NCBI RefSeq assembly: GCF_029207735.1
Contig: NZ_CP104395.1
Coordinates: 478,692 to 542,691, forward strand
From: Candidatus Nanohalococcus occultus
GTDB taxonomy: Archaea; Nanohalarchaeota; Nanosalinia; Nanosalinales; Nanosalinaceae
Reading direction: 5' to 3'
DNA length: 64,000 nucleotides
Shown: positions 17,550 to 25,524 of the stretch, piece by piece
Numbering within the stretch: the first letter of the stretch is position 1
Layout: the number at the start of each line of letters is the position of its first letter
Program-made: the position numbers and the translations under genes
Notes under the pieces: model-generated
Told to the model about the DNA's origin: nothing
What the model saw: the letters and a program-made list of their open reading frames with translations, nothing else
The model's database searches: none

Positions 17550-18434
17550 ATGGCATTCCTATGTGTCGATATCGGAGGCACCAACACGCTGATAGGAGTT
17601 GGAAACGGCGAGTTCCAGATCACTCGTAACGTAAAAACCGAGAACTTCCTGGAGAGAGTCGATGAAAATATTGAGGACGCGCTCTCGGAGGCTGGCTACA
17701 GACCGGAAGATGTTGGGAAAGTCGCAGCTGCGGTCGCAGGCCCTCTGGATAGAAAGGAAGGCGTTTTCAGGCCGCCTAATATAGATGATTTAGATGAGGT
17801 CCAGATCGTTGAACCTCTGGAAAACTTTGGAGAAGTAGTCTTCGTAAATGACTGTACATCAGCTGTTGCCGGAGAATACTACTACGGCGACGACGAGCTG
17901 GAAAACATCGCTTACATCACGATCTCCAGCGGAATCGGCATGGGCGCAGTAATCGACGGCGAGATAGTCGAAGGCTGGAACGGAAACCTAGGAGAGGTGG
18001 GTCACATGGTTGTGGGCAGCGAAGGCATCAAATGCGGATGCGGAGGAACAGACCACTGGGAAGCATACTGTAGCGGGAACGGAATGCCGAAGCTCGCGGA
18101 AAAGCTGTTCGGTGCGGAGTTCCAGGACTCACTGGAGATCTTCCAGAGCTGCGATCTAGGAGAGGAAAATGCCTGTAAAACAATAGAAAAAGTCCAGGAA
18201 TACAACAAGAGAGGTTTCATGAACATAATCGATCTTTTCAACCCTGGCAAAGTCTATGTTGGCGGCGCAGTCGCGTTAAACCATTTCAATACTGTTGTCG
18301 AAGAGCCTGTAGACGAGATCGGCTCGGAGACTATCAATGAAGTACCGGAGTTCGAAAAATCCACCTTGGGAGACGAGGTCGTGCTTCACGGGCTGAGAGC
18401 TGTCTGTAACGGAGAGTTTGAACTCAGCTCCTGA
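17550..18434 (+). CDS. ROK-family sugar kinase (probable glucokinase)
   Basis: 294 aa. The N-terminal phosphate loop is CVDIGGTNTLIGVG (residues 5-18). The catalytic and sugar region includes FVNDCTSAVAGEYYYG and GNLGEVGHMVV. The ROK zinc motif is present in altered form (KCGCGGTDHWEAYCSG). These enzymes phosphorylate glucose or related hexoses at C6, which would feed the phosphohexomutase and nucleotidyltransferases encoded at 22-28 kb (inference). Short archaeal form, one domain pair. Confidence 0.88.
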   Translation: MAFLCVDIGGTNTLIGVGNGEFQITRNVKTENFLERVDENIEDALSEAGYRPEDVGKVAAAVAGPLDRKEGVFRPPNIDDLDEVQIVEPLENFGEVVFVNDCTSAVAGEYYYGDDELENIAYITISSGIGMGAVIDGEIVEGWNGNLGEVGHMVVGSEGIKCGCGGTDHWEAYCSGNGMPKLAEKLFGAEFQDSLEIFQSCDLGEENACKTIEKVQEYNKRGFMNIIDLFNPGKVYVGGAVALNHFNTVVEEPVDEIGSETINEVPEFEKSTLGDEVVLHGLRAVCNGEFELSS

Positions 18435-18514
18435 GATAAGTGGTCTGTGAACGTCAGAACCAATGCGGAGAACTCCGCGGTGAGGAATTTAAACCGTCTT
18501 AAAGCATCTAAAGT

Positions 18515-18985
18515 ATGGGCGATTTCCATGAACACGTAGTATTCGGTTTTCTCGCAGCCGCGGTAACCGCCTACTTCATGGCCGAGCAAATGGCGCTCAC
18601 ACAGCTAGAGCTTTTCTGTTCAGGTCTCGCAGTTGTAACCGGTTCTGTACTGCCCGACATAGATCATAAAAAAGCGTACGCACATCGTGCGGCAAAATCT
18701 TTCTGCGCAGTCGGGTCTGGCATAACAATAATAGTCTACCTTTCCTATCCTATCCACGTCAGGTTTATTCTGGCAGCTCTAGCATTTCTGCTGGTTTACA
18801 TAGGGTTTTCCAGTATAAAGTTCAAACACCGAGGCTTTACACACTCTCTAAGCTTTATGTTCCTCTCAACCTTGGCAGGTATAGGACTGAGTGCTTACTT
18901 TTTCGCAAGTTTTCTGCCTGGCCTGGCGCTTGGAGTCGGCATACTTTCCCATTTGACGCTTGACCGGCATTTTAAGATAAGCTAG
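18515..18985 (+). CDS. YdjM-family membrane protein (predicted metal-dependent hydrolase)
   Basis: 156 aa with about five membrane helices. The invariant metal-ligand residues of the LexA-binding/YdjM family (DUF457) are present: H5 and H7 at the N-terminus, LPDIDHKKAYAHR, FKHRGFTHSLSF and a late HLTLDRH. The family is predicted to cleave phosphoesters or lipids at the membrane; its substrate is unproven. It overlaps the convergent MBF1 gene by 4 bp. Confidence 0.8.
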   Translation: MGDFHEHVVFGFLAAAVTAYFMAEQMALTQLELFCSGLAVVTGSVLPDIDHKKAYAHRAAKSFCAVGSGITIIVYLSYPIHVRFILAALAFLLVYIGFSSIKFKHRGFTHSLSFMFLSTLAGIGLSAYFFASFLPGLALGVGILSHLTLDRHFKIS

Positions 18986-19446
18986 TCTTTGATGTCGGCG
19001 ACGTCCTCTAAAGTTGCGTCCCTATCATCAGCGTTTGATACGTTGTAGTTAGAGACCTCTGAGTTGACGTATAGTGTTATGTCGAGAACTTTCTGGAGTT
19101 TCCGTCCTAGGTTCTCATCTGGTTTGAGGTTCTGTGTCTCTATCTTGCTGATACGTGACTGCTTTTCATTCAGCTTGTCAGCCAGTTCTTTGTGGGTCAT
19201 TTCCTTTGCTTCACGGGCTTTCTTGACACGTGCGCCGTAATCAGTTGCCAAGGTCTTGTCTGCCGGCGTAGCAGTTCTTTTGATACGGGATTTTTTCTTT
19301 TTCCTGCTCTTCGAGCTTTTCTTGGTTCTCGTGGTGACTTTCTCTCCCATATCGGTACAACTGTCACATACCTTGAGAATTGTTCCTTCCATCTTGACTT
19401 TTGTAAGGTCTGAAACCTTTTCGCCGCAAAGTTCGCATGAAGCCAT
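18982..19446 (-). CDS. mbf1: MBF1 transcription co-activator
   Basis: 154 aa. The N-terminal zinc ribbon has CELC (residues 4-7) and CDSC (27-30). A very basic linker (KKSSKSRKKKKSRIKR) leads to a Cro/C1-type helix-turn-helix (about residues 75-125: MTHKELADKLNEKQSRISKIE). Archaeal MBF1 bridges TBP and regulators and associates with ribosomes. The last 25 residues are acidic. Confidence 0.93.
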   Translation of the reverse strand: MASCELCGEKVSDLTKVKMEGTILKVCDSCTDMGEKVTTRTKKSSKSRKKKKSRIKRTATPADKTLATDYGARVKKAREAKEMTHKELADKLNEKQSRISKIETQNLKPDENLGRKLQKVLDITLYVNSEVSNYNVSNADDRDATLEDVADIKD

Positions 19447-19544
19447 TTTTTGATCAAACTCCTGAGTGAGCTGTATAATACGTAGCTAGCTGAAACGTTT
19501 AATATCCACCGGAGAGAACTACCAGCACCTCTCAACACCCATGC

Positions 19545-20090
19545 TTATTCGGCTTTCAGCCGCATCATAACATAGCCGTACAGAAAGCTGATTATCGAAA
19601 CCGAGAAAAACACGGCTCCAGCAGCAAGGAAAACCAGCTCAAGCTCCGGAACTCCTCCTGTATTCGATGTCTCCGCGGTGCCTCTGGCAGCTGTATCCAT
19701 TGCCATCGCAGTCATCTCCCGGGACTGTACAGTGGCTTCAGCCGAGTTCGTACTCATCGGCTCGAAGTAGTTCCAGAAAGCAGCTCCTCCTGCGATAATA
19801 GCTGCGAATCCGGTGAGAAGTGAAAACTGCATCTTCTTCCTACGTCCCTTGATGATCGAGCGAGCCTTACGCGTAGGAGTGTAGTTTACCCGGCGACGTC
19901 CTTCCTCGGCGTCTTTCTCAAGTAACTGTGCTTCGGTAAGTTTTTCGATATGTGAGGAGACCGTTGACTTGGTTTTCTGTATCTCTTCGCTGATATCCGT
20001 GGTGGTTGATTCGCCTTCCAGCGCAGCCTTCAGGATTTCTATACGGGTCGGGGAGGCAAGAGCCTCAACGGTTTTCCTATCGATCTCCAT
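19545..20090 (-). CDS. ArsR-type HTH regulator with C-terminal membrane anchor
   Basis: 181 aa from ATG 20090 (the open frame extends to 20111). An ArsR/winged helix occupies about residues 1-80 (KTVEALASPTRIEILKAAL, then TKSTVSSHIEKLTEAQLLEK). Two hydrophobic helices (about residues 90-108 and 155-174) anchor it in the membrane, with an exposed Ser/Thr/Ala-rich loop between them. Membrane-tied archaeal HTH proteins of this kind are common. It faces the DUF4349 gene across a 104-bp region holding a perfect palindrome, so it may regulate both. Confidence 0.8.
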   Translation of the reverse strand: MEIDRKTVEALASPTRIEILKAALEGESTTTDISEEIQKTKSTVSSHIEKLTEAQLLEKDAEEGRRRVNYTPTRKARSIIKGRRKKMQFSLLTGFAAIIAGGAAFWNYFEPMSTNSAEATVQSREMTAMAMDTAARGTAETSNTGGVPELELVFLAAGAVFFSVSIISFLYGYVMMRLKAE

Positions 20091-20129
20091 ACAACTAAAC
20101 TGTTTGAACACAGTTTTTTAGACTCTATC

Positions 20130-20139
20130 CGAACGTTCG
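20130..20139. promoter_or_regulatory. 10-bp palindrome between ArsR-type regulator and DUF4349 gene
   Basis: CGAACGTTCG lies about midway between the divergent starts (20090 and 20195). A half-site-like CCGAAC recurs at 20147-20152. Candidate operator for the adjacent ArsR-type regulator. Confidence 0.35.
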
Positions 20140-20194
20140 TGATAAACCGAACAAGTCTTATACACATTTTAACCTCGAGAACTCAAACCCTGAT

Positions 20195-21043
20195 ATGTTA
20201 GACAAAGCAAAGAGTTTCGGAAAAGAAAACAGCACAGTACTTTTAGCCGCCGCTGCGGTTTTAATCGTAGCAGTAGGCGGATTATCAACACATTTCATGG
20301 GAACGAACGGAAACATGGCCTATCAAGGCCAGCAACTCGCAGCAGGCACGCCGAATGCTTTAACCATGGACGCGCGGGAAAGTGTAACCGCAGCCAGCAC
20401 CGCTGAGAGGAAAAGAATCGAGACCTACAGCCTTGACTTCGAGGCAGTCAACATCAGATCGGCGGTAGATGATTCTATAGGGATCGCCGAACAGTTCGGA
20501 GGATACTCGACCGGAGAGAACTTCTACAACAACGAAAACGGAGCGAACTCAGCATCCGTCACACTCCGTGTTCCAAGCGAAAACGTCTCCGAGTTCATGG
20601 ATGAGCTTGATGCGAAAAACTGGAAGCTTGAATCCAAAAACAGGAACGTCAACGATGTAACAGAACGCTACACCGAACTAGAACTGGAACTAGAAAACAA
20701 ACGCCAGGAACTTGAAAAACTCGAGGAGTTAATGGAGGATGCGAACCGCACTGAGGACCTGATCAAGATCCAGGAACGTATGGGTGAGCTTAGAAGCAGA
20801 ATCCAGTACTTGGAGACCCAGCTTGAAGATATTGATCGCCGTGTCGATTATACACGGATTTCGCTTCAGTTCGAGGAGCCTGAACCTATTACCTCTGAGT
20901 TCGAGCTTAGAAACTCATTCACAGATGCGTACCGAGCGATCTTCACAACAATCAGCTGGACGATCGTAGGAATCGGCTACCTGCTACCGTTCGCAGTGCT
21001 TTACGGCGTTTACAGAGCTTTCAAACGAGTTCGGAGAGAGTAG
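20195..21043 (+). CDS. DUF4349 membrane protein with coiled coil
   Basis: 282 aa. An N-terminal membrane helix (VLLAAAAVLIVAVGGL, about 14-30), an external domain with the DUF4349 pattern (YGLDFEA-like SLDFEAVNIRSAVDDSIG, FGGYSTGENFYN, ASVTLRVPSENVSEFMDEL, then NVNDVTERYTELELEL), a long coiled coil (about residues 150-220) and a C-terminal membrane helix (WTIVGIGYLLPFAVLYGVY). DUF4349 proteins are widespread surface proteins of unknown role, often near regulators. Confidence 0.88.
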   Translation: MLDKAKSFGKENSTVLLAAAAVLIVAVGGLSTHFMGTNGNMAYQGQQLAAGTPNALTMDARESVTAASTAERKRIETYSLDFEAVNIRSAVDDSIGIAEQFGGYSTGENFYNNENGANSASVTLRVPSENVSEFMDELDAKNWKLESKNRNVNDVTERYTELELELENKRQELEKLEELMEDANRTEDLIKIQERMGELRSRIQYLETQLEDIDRRVDYTRISLQFEEPEPITSEFELRNSFTDAYRAIFTTISWTIVGIGYLLPFAVLYGVYRAFKRVRRE

Positions 21044-21147
21044 TTTTTCTCTCCAGCTCCTTATTTTTCTCTTTCACCACGGTCTTATAACAACTTTTTC
21101 GATCTGAAGGGGTTGATGATGTACTTTTCGGGTAGTATTCCCCGTAC

Positions 21148-21156
21148 CTATAAAAG
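21148..21156 (+). promoter_or_regulatory. TATA box of the DUF1931 gene
   Basis: CTATAAAAG lies about 40 bases before the ATG at 21191, so a start near 21178 would leave a leader of about a dozen bases. Confidence 0.6.
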
Positions 21157-21190
21157 AGAGGCTTGACAAGCTTTCGTTGGTGAATCAACT

Positions 21191-21358
21191 ATGGTAGACG
21201 TACTTAAGAAGTCTGGCGTACGTGATGCAGCAGACGGAGTCAACGTAGGATCTGACTTCTATGATGCTCTAGACGAACAGGTCAAGGATATGATCGAAAG
21301 AGCTGTCGAAAGAGCAGAAGCAAACGGACGCAGAACAGTCAAAGCTCGCGACGTTTAA
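21191..21358 (+). CDS. DUF1931 histone-fold-like DNA-binding protein
   Basis: 55 aa, found by translating the sequence between 21191 and 21358. It is MVDVLKKSGVRDAADGVN followed by GSDFYDALDEQVKDMIERA and ending in AEANGRRTVKARDV. It matches the short haloarchaeal DUF1931 type, which resembles one half of a histone fold (central long helix then N-G-R-T-V-x-x-x-D). Such proteins may bind DNA as histone-like proteins. It has its own TATA box and a strong terminator, so it is probably a well expressed single gene. Confidence 0.85.
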   Translation: MVDVLKKSGVRDAADGVNVGSDFYDALDEQVKDMIERAVERAEANGRRTVKARDV

Positions 21359-21371
21359 ATCACGAGCTTTC

Positions 21372-21416
21372 TTCCCTCACGTGAGGGAAACCCTAACTTT
21401 TTCTCTTTTTATTTTC
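21372..21416 (+). terminator. Strong terminator of the DUF1931 gene
   Basis: A perfect 18-bp palindrome, TTCCCTCACGTGAGGGAA (21372-21389), is followed by TTTTTCTCTTTTTATTTT. It starts 14 bp after the stop codon. Confidence 0.75.
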
Positions 21417-21425
21417 TCGAGAATA

Positions 21426-21794
21426 TTACCTTAATTCGAATATTTTGGGAGATTCAGTGTCTTCTCTGTTAGACCATCTGTTGTAGTACGTTTTCCATCG
21501 ACCTTCCAGATATTTTGCGGCGTCCCAAGCATTCATGGCTTCAAATAATCGAACCTTCTCTTTATTATTGCCGTAAAGCTTGTCAAGGTGAAGATAGCCG
21601 TGAGATCTGTCAATTCTGGCAAGCTGTACTCTTTCATGCTCCTTTCGCGGATGTGGAAATTCGACCTGGACAGCGAAATCTTTGAAAGGATATCCGTTAT
21701 GCATTATGTGGGCAGTCACATCAATTATATTTTCCTTGGTACTGTCCTTGATCTTACCTATTGACGTCTCTAGTTTTTCATTCCATGACGACAT
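21426..21794 (-). CDS. TumE-like toxin candidate
   Basis: 122 aa, soluble. The block FAVQVEFPHPRKEHERVQLARIDRSH is followed by GYLHLDKLY, echoing TumE/DUF6516-type proteins (R-x-D-x-x-H-G then H-x-H/D). It is divergent from a small HTH protein of the type paired with TumE in archaea. The pair DNA is distinctly AT-rich compared with its neighbours. The match is by motif and context, so it is a candidate only. Confidence 0.55.
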   Translation of the reverse strand: MSSWNEKLETSIGKIKDSTKENIIDVTAHIMHNGYPFKDFAVQVEFPHPRKEHERVQLARIDRSHGYLHLDKLYGNNKEKVRLFEAMNAWDAAKYLEGRWKTYYNRWSNREDTESPKIFELR

Positions 21795-21801
21795 TGAATA
21801 T

Positions 21802-21820
21802 ATTGGTCTTCAACACCAAT
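21802..21820. promoter_or_regulatory. Inverted repeat between the divergent toxin/antitoxin-like genes
   Basis: ATTGGT and ACCAAT are separated by 7 bp and sit in the 62-bp shared promoter region. Candidate operator for the antitoxin-type HTH protein. Confidence 0.35.
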
Positions 21821-21856
21821 TGTTTAAAACTTGAGGGTTCAAAGTATAATTACACA

Positions 21857-22219
21857 ATGAGCTTGGACACCCCGCATAGTCTCAGCGACACCGAGACGCA
21901 ATCAGGAGAGGAATCTCGAATCGACAAGTTGAGAAAGATCCATGATACTAAAGACAATAGATCAGAGGATATCTTGGTCTTAGACTCTGAATCCTATAGC
22001 AAGATAACAACTAAAGAAAGGTTAAAGATGATTAAGGCTCTTAGAGAAAAAGAATTTGATTCAAAAAAAGAACTAGCAGAGGAACTTGGGAGAGACGTCA
22101 AAAATATCCATGATGATCTAGATTTGCTAAGACGGAAGAACGTAGTTGAATTTGAGAGTAATGGCCGATCCCTAAGCCCAAGGTTACGACATCAGCATAT
22201 TGCTGGAGAAATAATATAA
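21857..22219 (+). CDS. HVO_A0114-family HTH protein (antitoxin candidate)
   Basis: 120 aa from ATG 21857 (the frame opens at 21761 inside the opposite gene). A disordered N-terminus of about 35 residues precedes a winged helix: TTKERLKMIKALREKEFDS, KELAEELGRDVKNIHDDLDLL and a wing VVEFESNGRSLSPRL. The R-D-x-x-x-x-H-D-D-L pattern is typical of this halophile family, which often acts as the antitoxin or regulator for TumE. It probably represses its own promoter. Confidence 0.75.
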   Translation: MSLDTPHSLSDTETQSGEESRIDKLRKIHDTKDNRSEDILVLDSESYSKITTKERLKMIKALREKEFDSKKELAEELGRDVKNIHDDLDLLRRKNVVEFESNGRSLSPRLRHQHIAGEII

Positions 22220-22228
22220 GAGAACTTG

Positions 22229-22447
22229 TTAGAGTTCCTCTCCTCTCCGTTCTTTTTCCATTAGTTCCATTTCTACTTTTTCCAGGGCTTCTCTTAGCTG
22301 TTCGATGGTTTCCAGGTTCTCGATTGTTATTCGGCCGAGGTCGCCGCCGTTGACTTCGATCACTGCTTTCCCGTCTTCTTCCATTTTTGTTGTGTATTCC
22401 ATTACTTCGTAAGGTCCGACTTCGAAGCTGTGAAGTTGTTCGCTCAT
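22229..22447 (-). CDS. Small acidic protein ending the sugar-nucleotide operon
   Basis: 72 aa from ATG 22447, 25 bp after the stop of the fusion enzyme. Beta-rich start (SFEVGPYEVMEYTTKMEED), then an amphipathic charged helix (TIEQLREALEKVEMELMEKE). No family recognised. Its place at the end of the operon may only mean shared transcription. Confidence 0.6.
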   Translation of the reverse strand: MSEQLHSFEVGPYEVMEYTTKMEEDGKAVIEVNGGDLGRITIENLETIEQLREALEKVEMELMEKERRGEEL

Positions 22448-22472
22448 ACTGGTTAGTTCCGGCGGGAGAGTT

Positions 22473-24239
22473 TTATGCGTTCTCAATCATTTCTATGGCT
22501 TCATCAAGTGCTTTCTGTGCGGCTTGCTGTGAGTTCGCATCGGCGATCGCACGGATTTTCGGAGATGAGCCGGATGGGCGGATAAGAACGCGTGCGTCCT
22601 CTGTGCGGTAGCATACGCCGTCGGCCTCGGAGATTACTTCGAAAAGCTCGCTGGCTTCCTGTACGATTCCCTCCATCTTGCTGTTTTTCTCCTCGACCTG
22701 TATTGCTTTACGTAAGTTGTAGAACTCTGGTATGTCCGCTAGGCGTTTTTCCAGGTCGGTTCCGGCAAGTAGTAAGGCCGCCAGTGTCCCAGAGTTGTAA
22801 GGCACGAATTGTGTAAAACAGTAGTGTCCGTTCGGTTCTCCTGATAGAGCGGCCTCGAAGTTGATTGTCTCGTCGATGACGAACGGGTCGCCGACACGCG
22901 TGTAACGTATCTGGCCGTCGAAGCTGTCTTCAACTACCTGAGATGTATCGATTGAAGCCACCATCCTTTCCGGCCGGATTAGCTGTGTGAATAATGCGAA
23001 CAACGTGTTTCCGTCAATCCATTCGCCGTCATAGTACAAGGCGACCCTGTCAGCGTCCATGTCGTTTGCGAGACCCATATCCGCGTCTGTCACCTCTACC
23101 TCTGTTTCTACATGGCGCAGTAGCTCTGGTTTCGGATTAGGTGGATCGATGTGCGGCCGAGAGTGTTCTTCGCTGAGTTCGTTTACCTCGAAACCAGCTT
23201 GACGTAGAAGATCCGGTACGAACACTGATCCGGCGCCGCCCATTGACTCGTAGACAATTTTGCCTTCTGATCGGTCTTTAATTTGTTCGAATAGCTCTAA
23301 TGCCTCTGTAACGTACTCTTCTCTGTATGAGGTTTCGATAAGCTCGCCGTTACCTTCCTCGAAGTTTTTCTTTCTGAATATCTGTTTGATTCTGTTGAGG
23401 TCTTCGTTGATGAATCCGTTGCCTTCAGGGTACATCATCTTGAAGCCGTTGGTATCGAGCGGTAGGTGGGACGAAGTGACTTCGACGGCGTGAGACTGTT
23501 CTTTCACACCGGAGAAGGCCGCATAGTCCGCCGGTCCTACTCCGACATCTACAACGTCGATACCAGTCGATCTTACGGCTTCTATGAAAGCTGGTTTAAG
23601 CTCTTCCGAGCTTTCCTTGTTGTCCCGTGAGACCACGAGTTTCGTGGAGTCATTTTCCAGCAGGAAGCTGCCGATCGCCTTCCCGAAGTCAGCGGCAAAG
23701 CTCTCGTTTATCTGCTCCGGATAGTATCCTCTTACATCGTAACGGTTGAAAACTTCTTCAGCACGGATGAAATCGATGATATCTTCAGCATCATGGTTTT
23801 GACGGTCGAAGACAAATCCAGGGACTTCAGCTCTTTCAATCTCAGCTTCTCTATCATCTATGAGTACGTCTATCCCGGCCTCGTCTTTCGATCCGGATTC
23901 AATGTATTCTACGGAGTCAACTAGTTTTTTTGCGCCCGATGCTTCTACTTTCTTCTCCTGGAACCGTTCTCTGCCACGGGTTACTAAGACGAGCTGGTGG
24001 CCTTCAAGCTCGGAGAGGTTCCTTATATCTTCGTATAGGAAGTTGCTTAGATCTGAAAGCGCGTTGTAAACGGTTTCGACGTTGATACCGCATTTTTCCG
24101 CGTGTTTTTCCGGAGAGTAGTTTCCATTGCTGTCGTAAACACTTTCCTCGACGTGGTAAAGCCCTGTATTGTTTTTGAAGTATTCATCGAAGTTTTCCGT
24201 ATCGAATATGACTCTGTCGAAATCTATGCCTATTCTCAT
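22473..24239 (-). CDS. HAD domain - phosphohexomutase fusion
   Basis: 588 aa. Residues about 1-160 form a complete HAD domain: DFDRVIFDT (nucleophile D6, D8), LVTRG and VLIDD. Residues about 165-588 are an alpha-D-phosphohexomutase starting RYDVRGYYPEQI. All four functional loops are altered from the usual sequences: serine loop TSSHLPLDTNG (not TASHNP), metal loop DMDADR (not DGDADR), sugar loop GEPNGHY (not GEMSGH or GEYSGH), phosphate loop RPSGSSPKIR (not RPSGTEPK). The serine and aspartates remain, so activity is possible. Overlaps the upstream gene by 4 bp (ATGA). Likely interconverts hexose 1- and 6-phosphates for the adjacent nucleotidyltransferases, with a phosphatase-like partner domain. 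Confidence 0.88.
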   Translation of the reverse strand: MRIGIDFDRVIFDTENFDEYFKNNTGLYHVEESVYDSNGNYSPEKHAEKCGINVETVYNALSDLSNFLYEDIRNLSELEGHQLVLVTRGRERFQEKKVEASGAKKLVDSVEYIESGSKDEAGIDVLIDDREAEIERAEVPGFVFDRQNHDAEDIIDFIRAEEVFNRYDVRGYYPEQINESFAADFGKAIGSFLLENDSTKLVVSRDNKESSEELKPAFIEAVRSTGIDVVDVGVGPADYAAFSGVKEQSHAVEVTSSHLPLDTNGFKMMYPEGNGFINEDLNRIKQIFRKKNFEEGNGELIETSYREEYVTEALELFEQIKDRSEGKIVYESMGGAGSVFVPDLLRQAGFEVNELSEEHSRPHIDPPNPKPELLRHVETEVEVTDADMGLANDMDADRVALYYDGEWIDGNTLFALFTQLIRPERMVASIDTSQVVEDSFDGQIRYTRVGDPFVIDETINFEAALSGEPNGHYCFTQFVPYNSGTLAALLLAGTDLEKRLADIPEFYNLRKAIQVEEKNSKMEGIVQEASELFEVISEADGVCYRTEDARVLIRPSGSSPKIRAIADANSQQAAQKALDEAIEMIENA

Positions 24240-25489
24240 TTTGTTTTAACCTCTTGGTCTACGTAGACGGTTTTCCCGTTCTCGACGTTTTCAGTGACTA
24301 CTGTTCCCGGTCCTATCCTGGCATTGCTTCCGATCTGAACTCCAGGCATCAGCGAGACGTTGACTCCGATATCTACGTCCTCGCCTATGAAAGCTCCGAG
24401 AGACCGTCTACAGGTATCTTCGCTGTATTCTTTGGCTATCAGCTCCGAAGCTATCTGCGGTCGTTCTCCGTTCTCCCTGAACTTTCTGTTGGCAGTGATG
24501 GTTCCTGCTCCTATCTTCGAATCTCTGCCTATCACCGAGTCTCCTAGGAAACCAGAATGGAAGCTTGAACCTGGCTGGAGTAACGTGTTTTTAACCTCAG
24601 AGTTCGTACCGACCGCGACATTTTTCTCCAGACAACTGTTTTCTCTGATAAGTGCGTTGTTACCTACAACAGCGTTTTTCCCGATGTACGCCGGGCCTTT
24701 CACGACAGCGTTTTCGAATATCTTGGCGTTTTCCTCAACTATAACTTTGCCTTTAATCTCGGCCGAGTCTGCGATCTCTGCTGTGTCGGCAACCTGTTTT
24801 TCCCTTGTTTCCAGGAGTTCCTCTGTGACTGAGAACAGATCCCACGGGTATTTGATCGAGTTAGTTTCCTCCTGGATTTTCAGGACGGAAGCCGGAGTCT
24901 CACGCATCTGTTCACTCAGTGCGTCCTCGTACTGGTACTCCCATTTTTCGACTTCATCGAGATAGTCGAAAAAGCTCTCATGGAGAAGGTACATTCCCAC
25001 TATTTTCTGATCGCTAGGTGCCTGGCTCGGTTCCGGTTTCTCCACCATGTCTGTAGCTTTACCGTCTTCAAGCTCCAGGATTCCGTACTTTTCCGGGTCC
25101 TGTGTAGGCGTTGAGACGAAAACGATCTCAGAGTTTTCATCCTCTGCTTTCTGTATCATAGGCTTGAAGAACTTCGCGGCGTTAGCCCGGTAAGGTGTTA
25201 AAACCATGAAGCGTCCTTTGAGAAGATGCTGTGCCTGTCTTAACGCGTTTCCCATTCCCTCCGGTTCTTCCTGGACTACGAAGTGATCGGCGATATGCTT
25301 TGCCTGTTTTTCAATTTCCCTGTCCGGGCCTTGTACAACTATTATTTCATCGACTCCGGCGTCTCTCAGCTCGTCGGCGGTGTGTTCGATTATGGGTTTG
25401 CCGAGAACTTCTGTAAGTCCTTTATGCTGGTTGTCGCTCAACGGTTTGAACCGGCTTGACCGGCCTGCTGCCAGGATCACTGCCTTCAT
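24236..25489 (-). CDS. Sugar-1-phosphate nucleotidylyltransferase with beta-helix domain (GlmU-like)
   Basis: 417 aa. The N-terminal Rossmann part starts MKAVILAAGRSSRFKPLSDN and includes GKPIIEHTADEL, VQGPDR and EEPEGMGNALRQA. From about residue 245 it is a left-handed beta-helix of hexapeptide repeats (IKGKVIVEENAKIFENAVV, AYIGKNAVVGNNAL), as in GlmU and archaeal bifunctional enzymes. It makes an NDP-sugar from sugar-1-phosphate; the helix domain may acetylate an amino sugar or only oligomerise. Its stop overlaps the start of the downstream fusion gene (ATGA). Confidence 0.92.
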   Translation of the reverse strand: MKAVILAAGRSSRFKPLSDNQHKGLTEVLGKPIIEHTADELRDAGVDEIIVVQGPDREIEKQAKHIADHFVVQEEPEGMGNALRQAQHLLKGRFMVLTPYRANAAKFFKPMIQKAEDENSEIVFVSTPTQDPEKYGILELEDGKATDMVEKPEPSQAPSDQKIVGMYLLHESFFDYLDEVEKWEYQYEDALSEQMRETPASVLKIQEETNSIKYPWDLFSVTEELLETREKQVADTAEIADSAEIKGKVIVEENAKIFENAVVKGPAYIGKNAVVGNNALIRENSCLEKNVAVGTNSEVKNTLLQPGSSFHSGFLGDSVIGRDSKIGAGTITANRKFRENGERPQIASELIAKEYSEDTCRRSLGAFIGEDVDIGVNVSLMPGVQIGSNARIGPGTVVTENVENGKTVYVDQEVKTK

Positions 25490-25524
25490 AACTTAGTTAC
25501 ACGTATCCTGTTTTTATTACTCTG

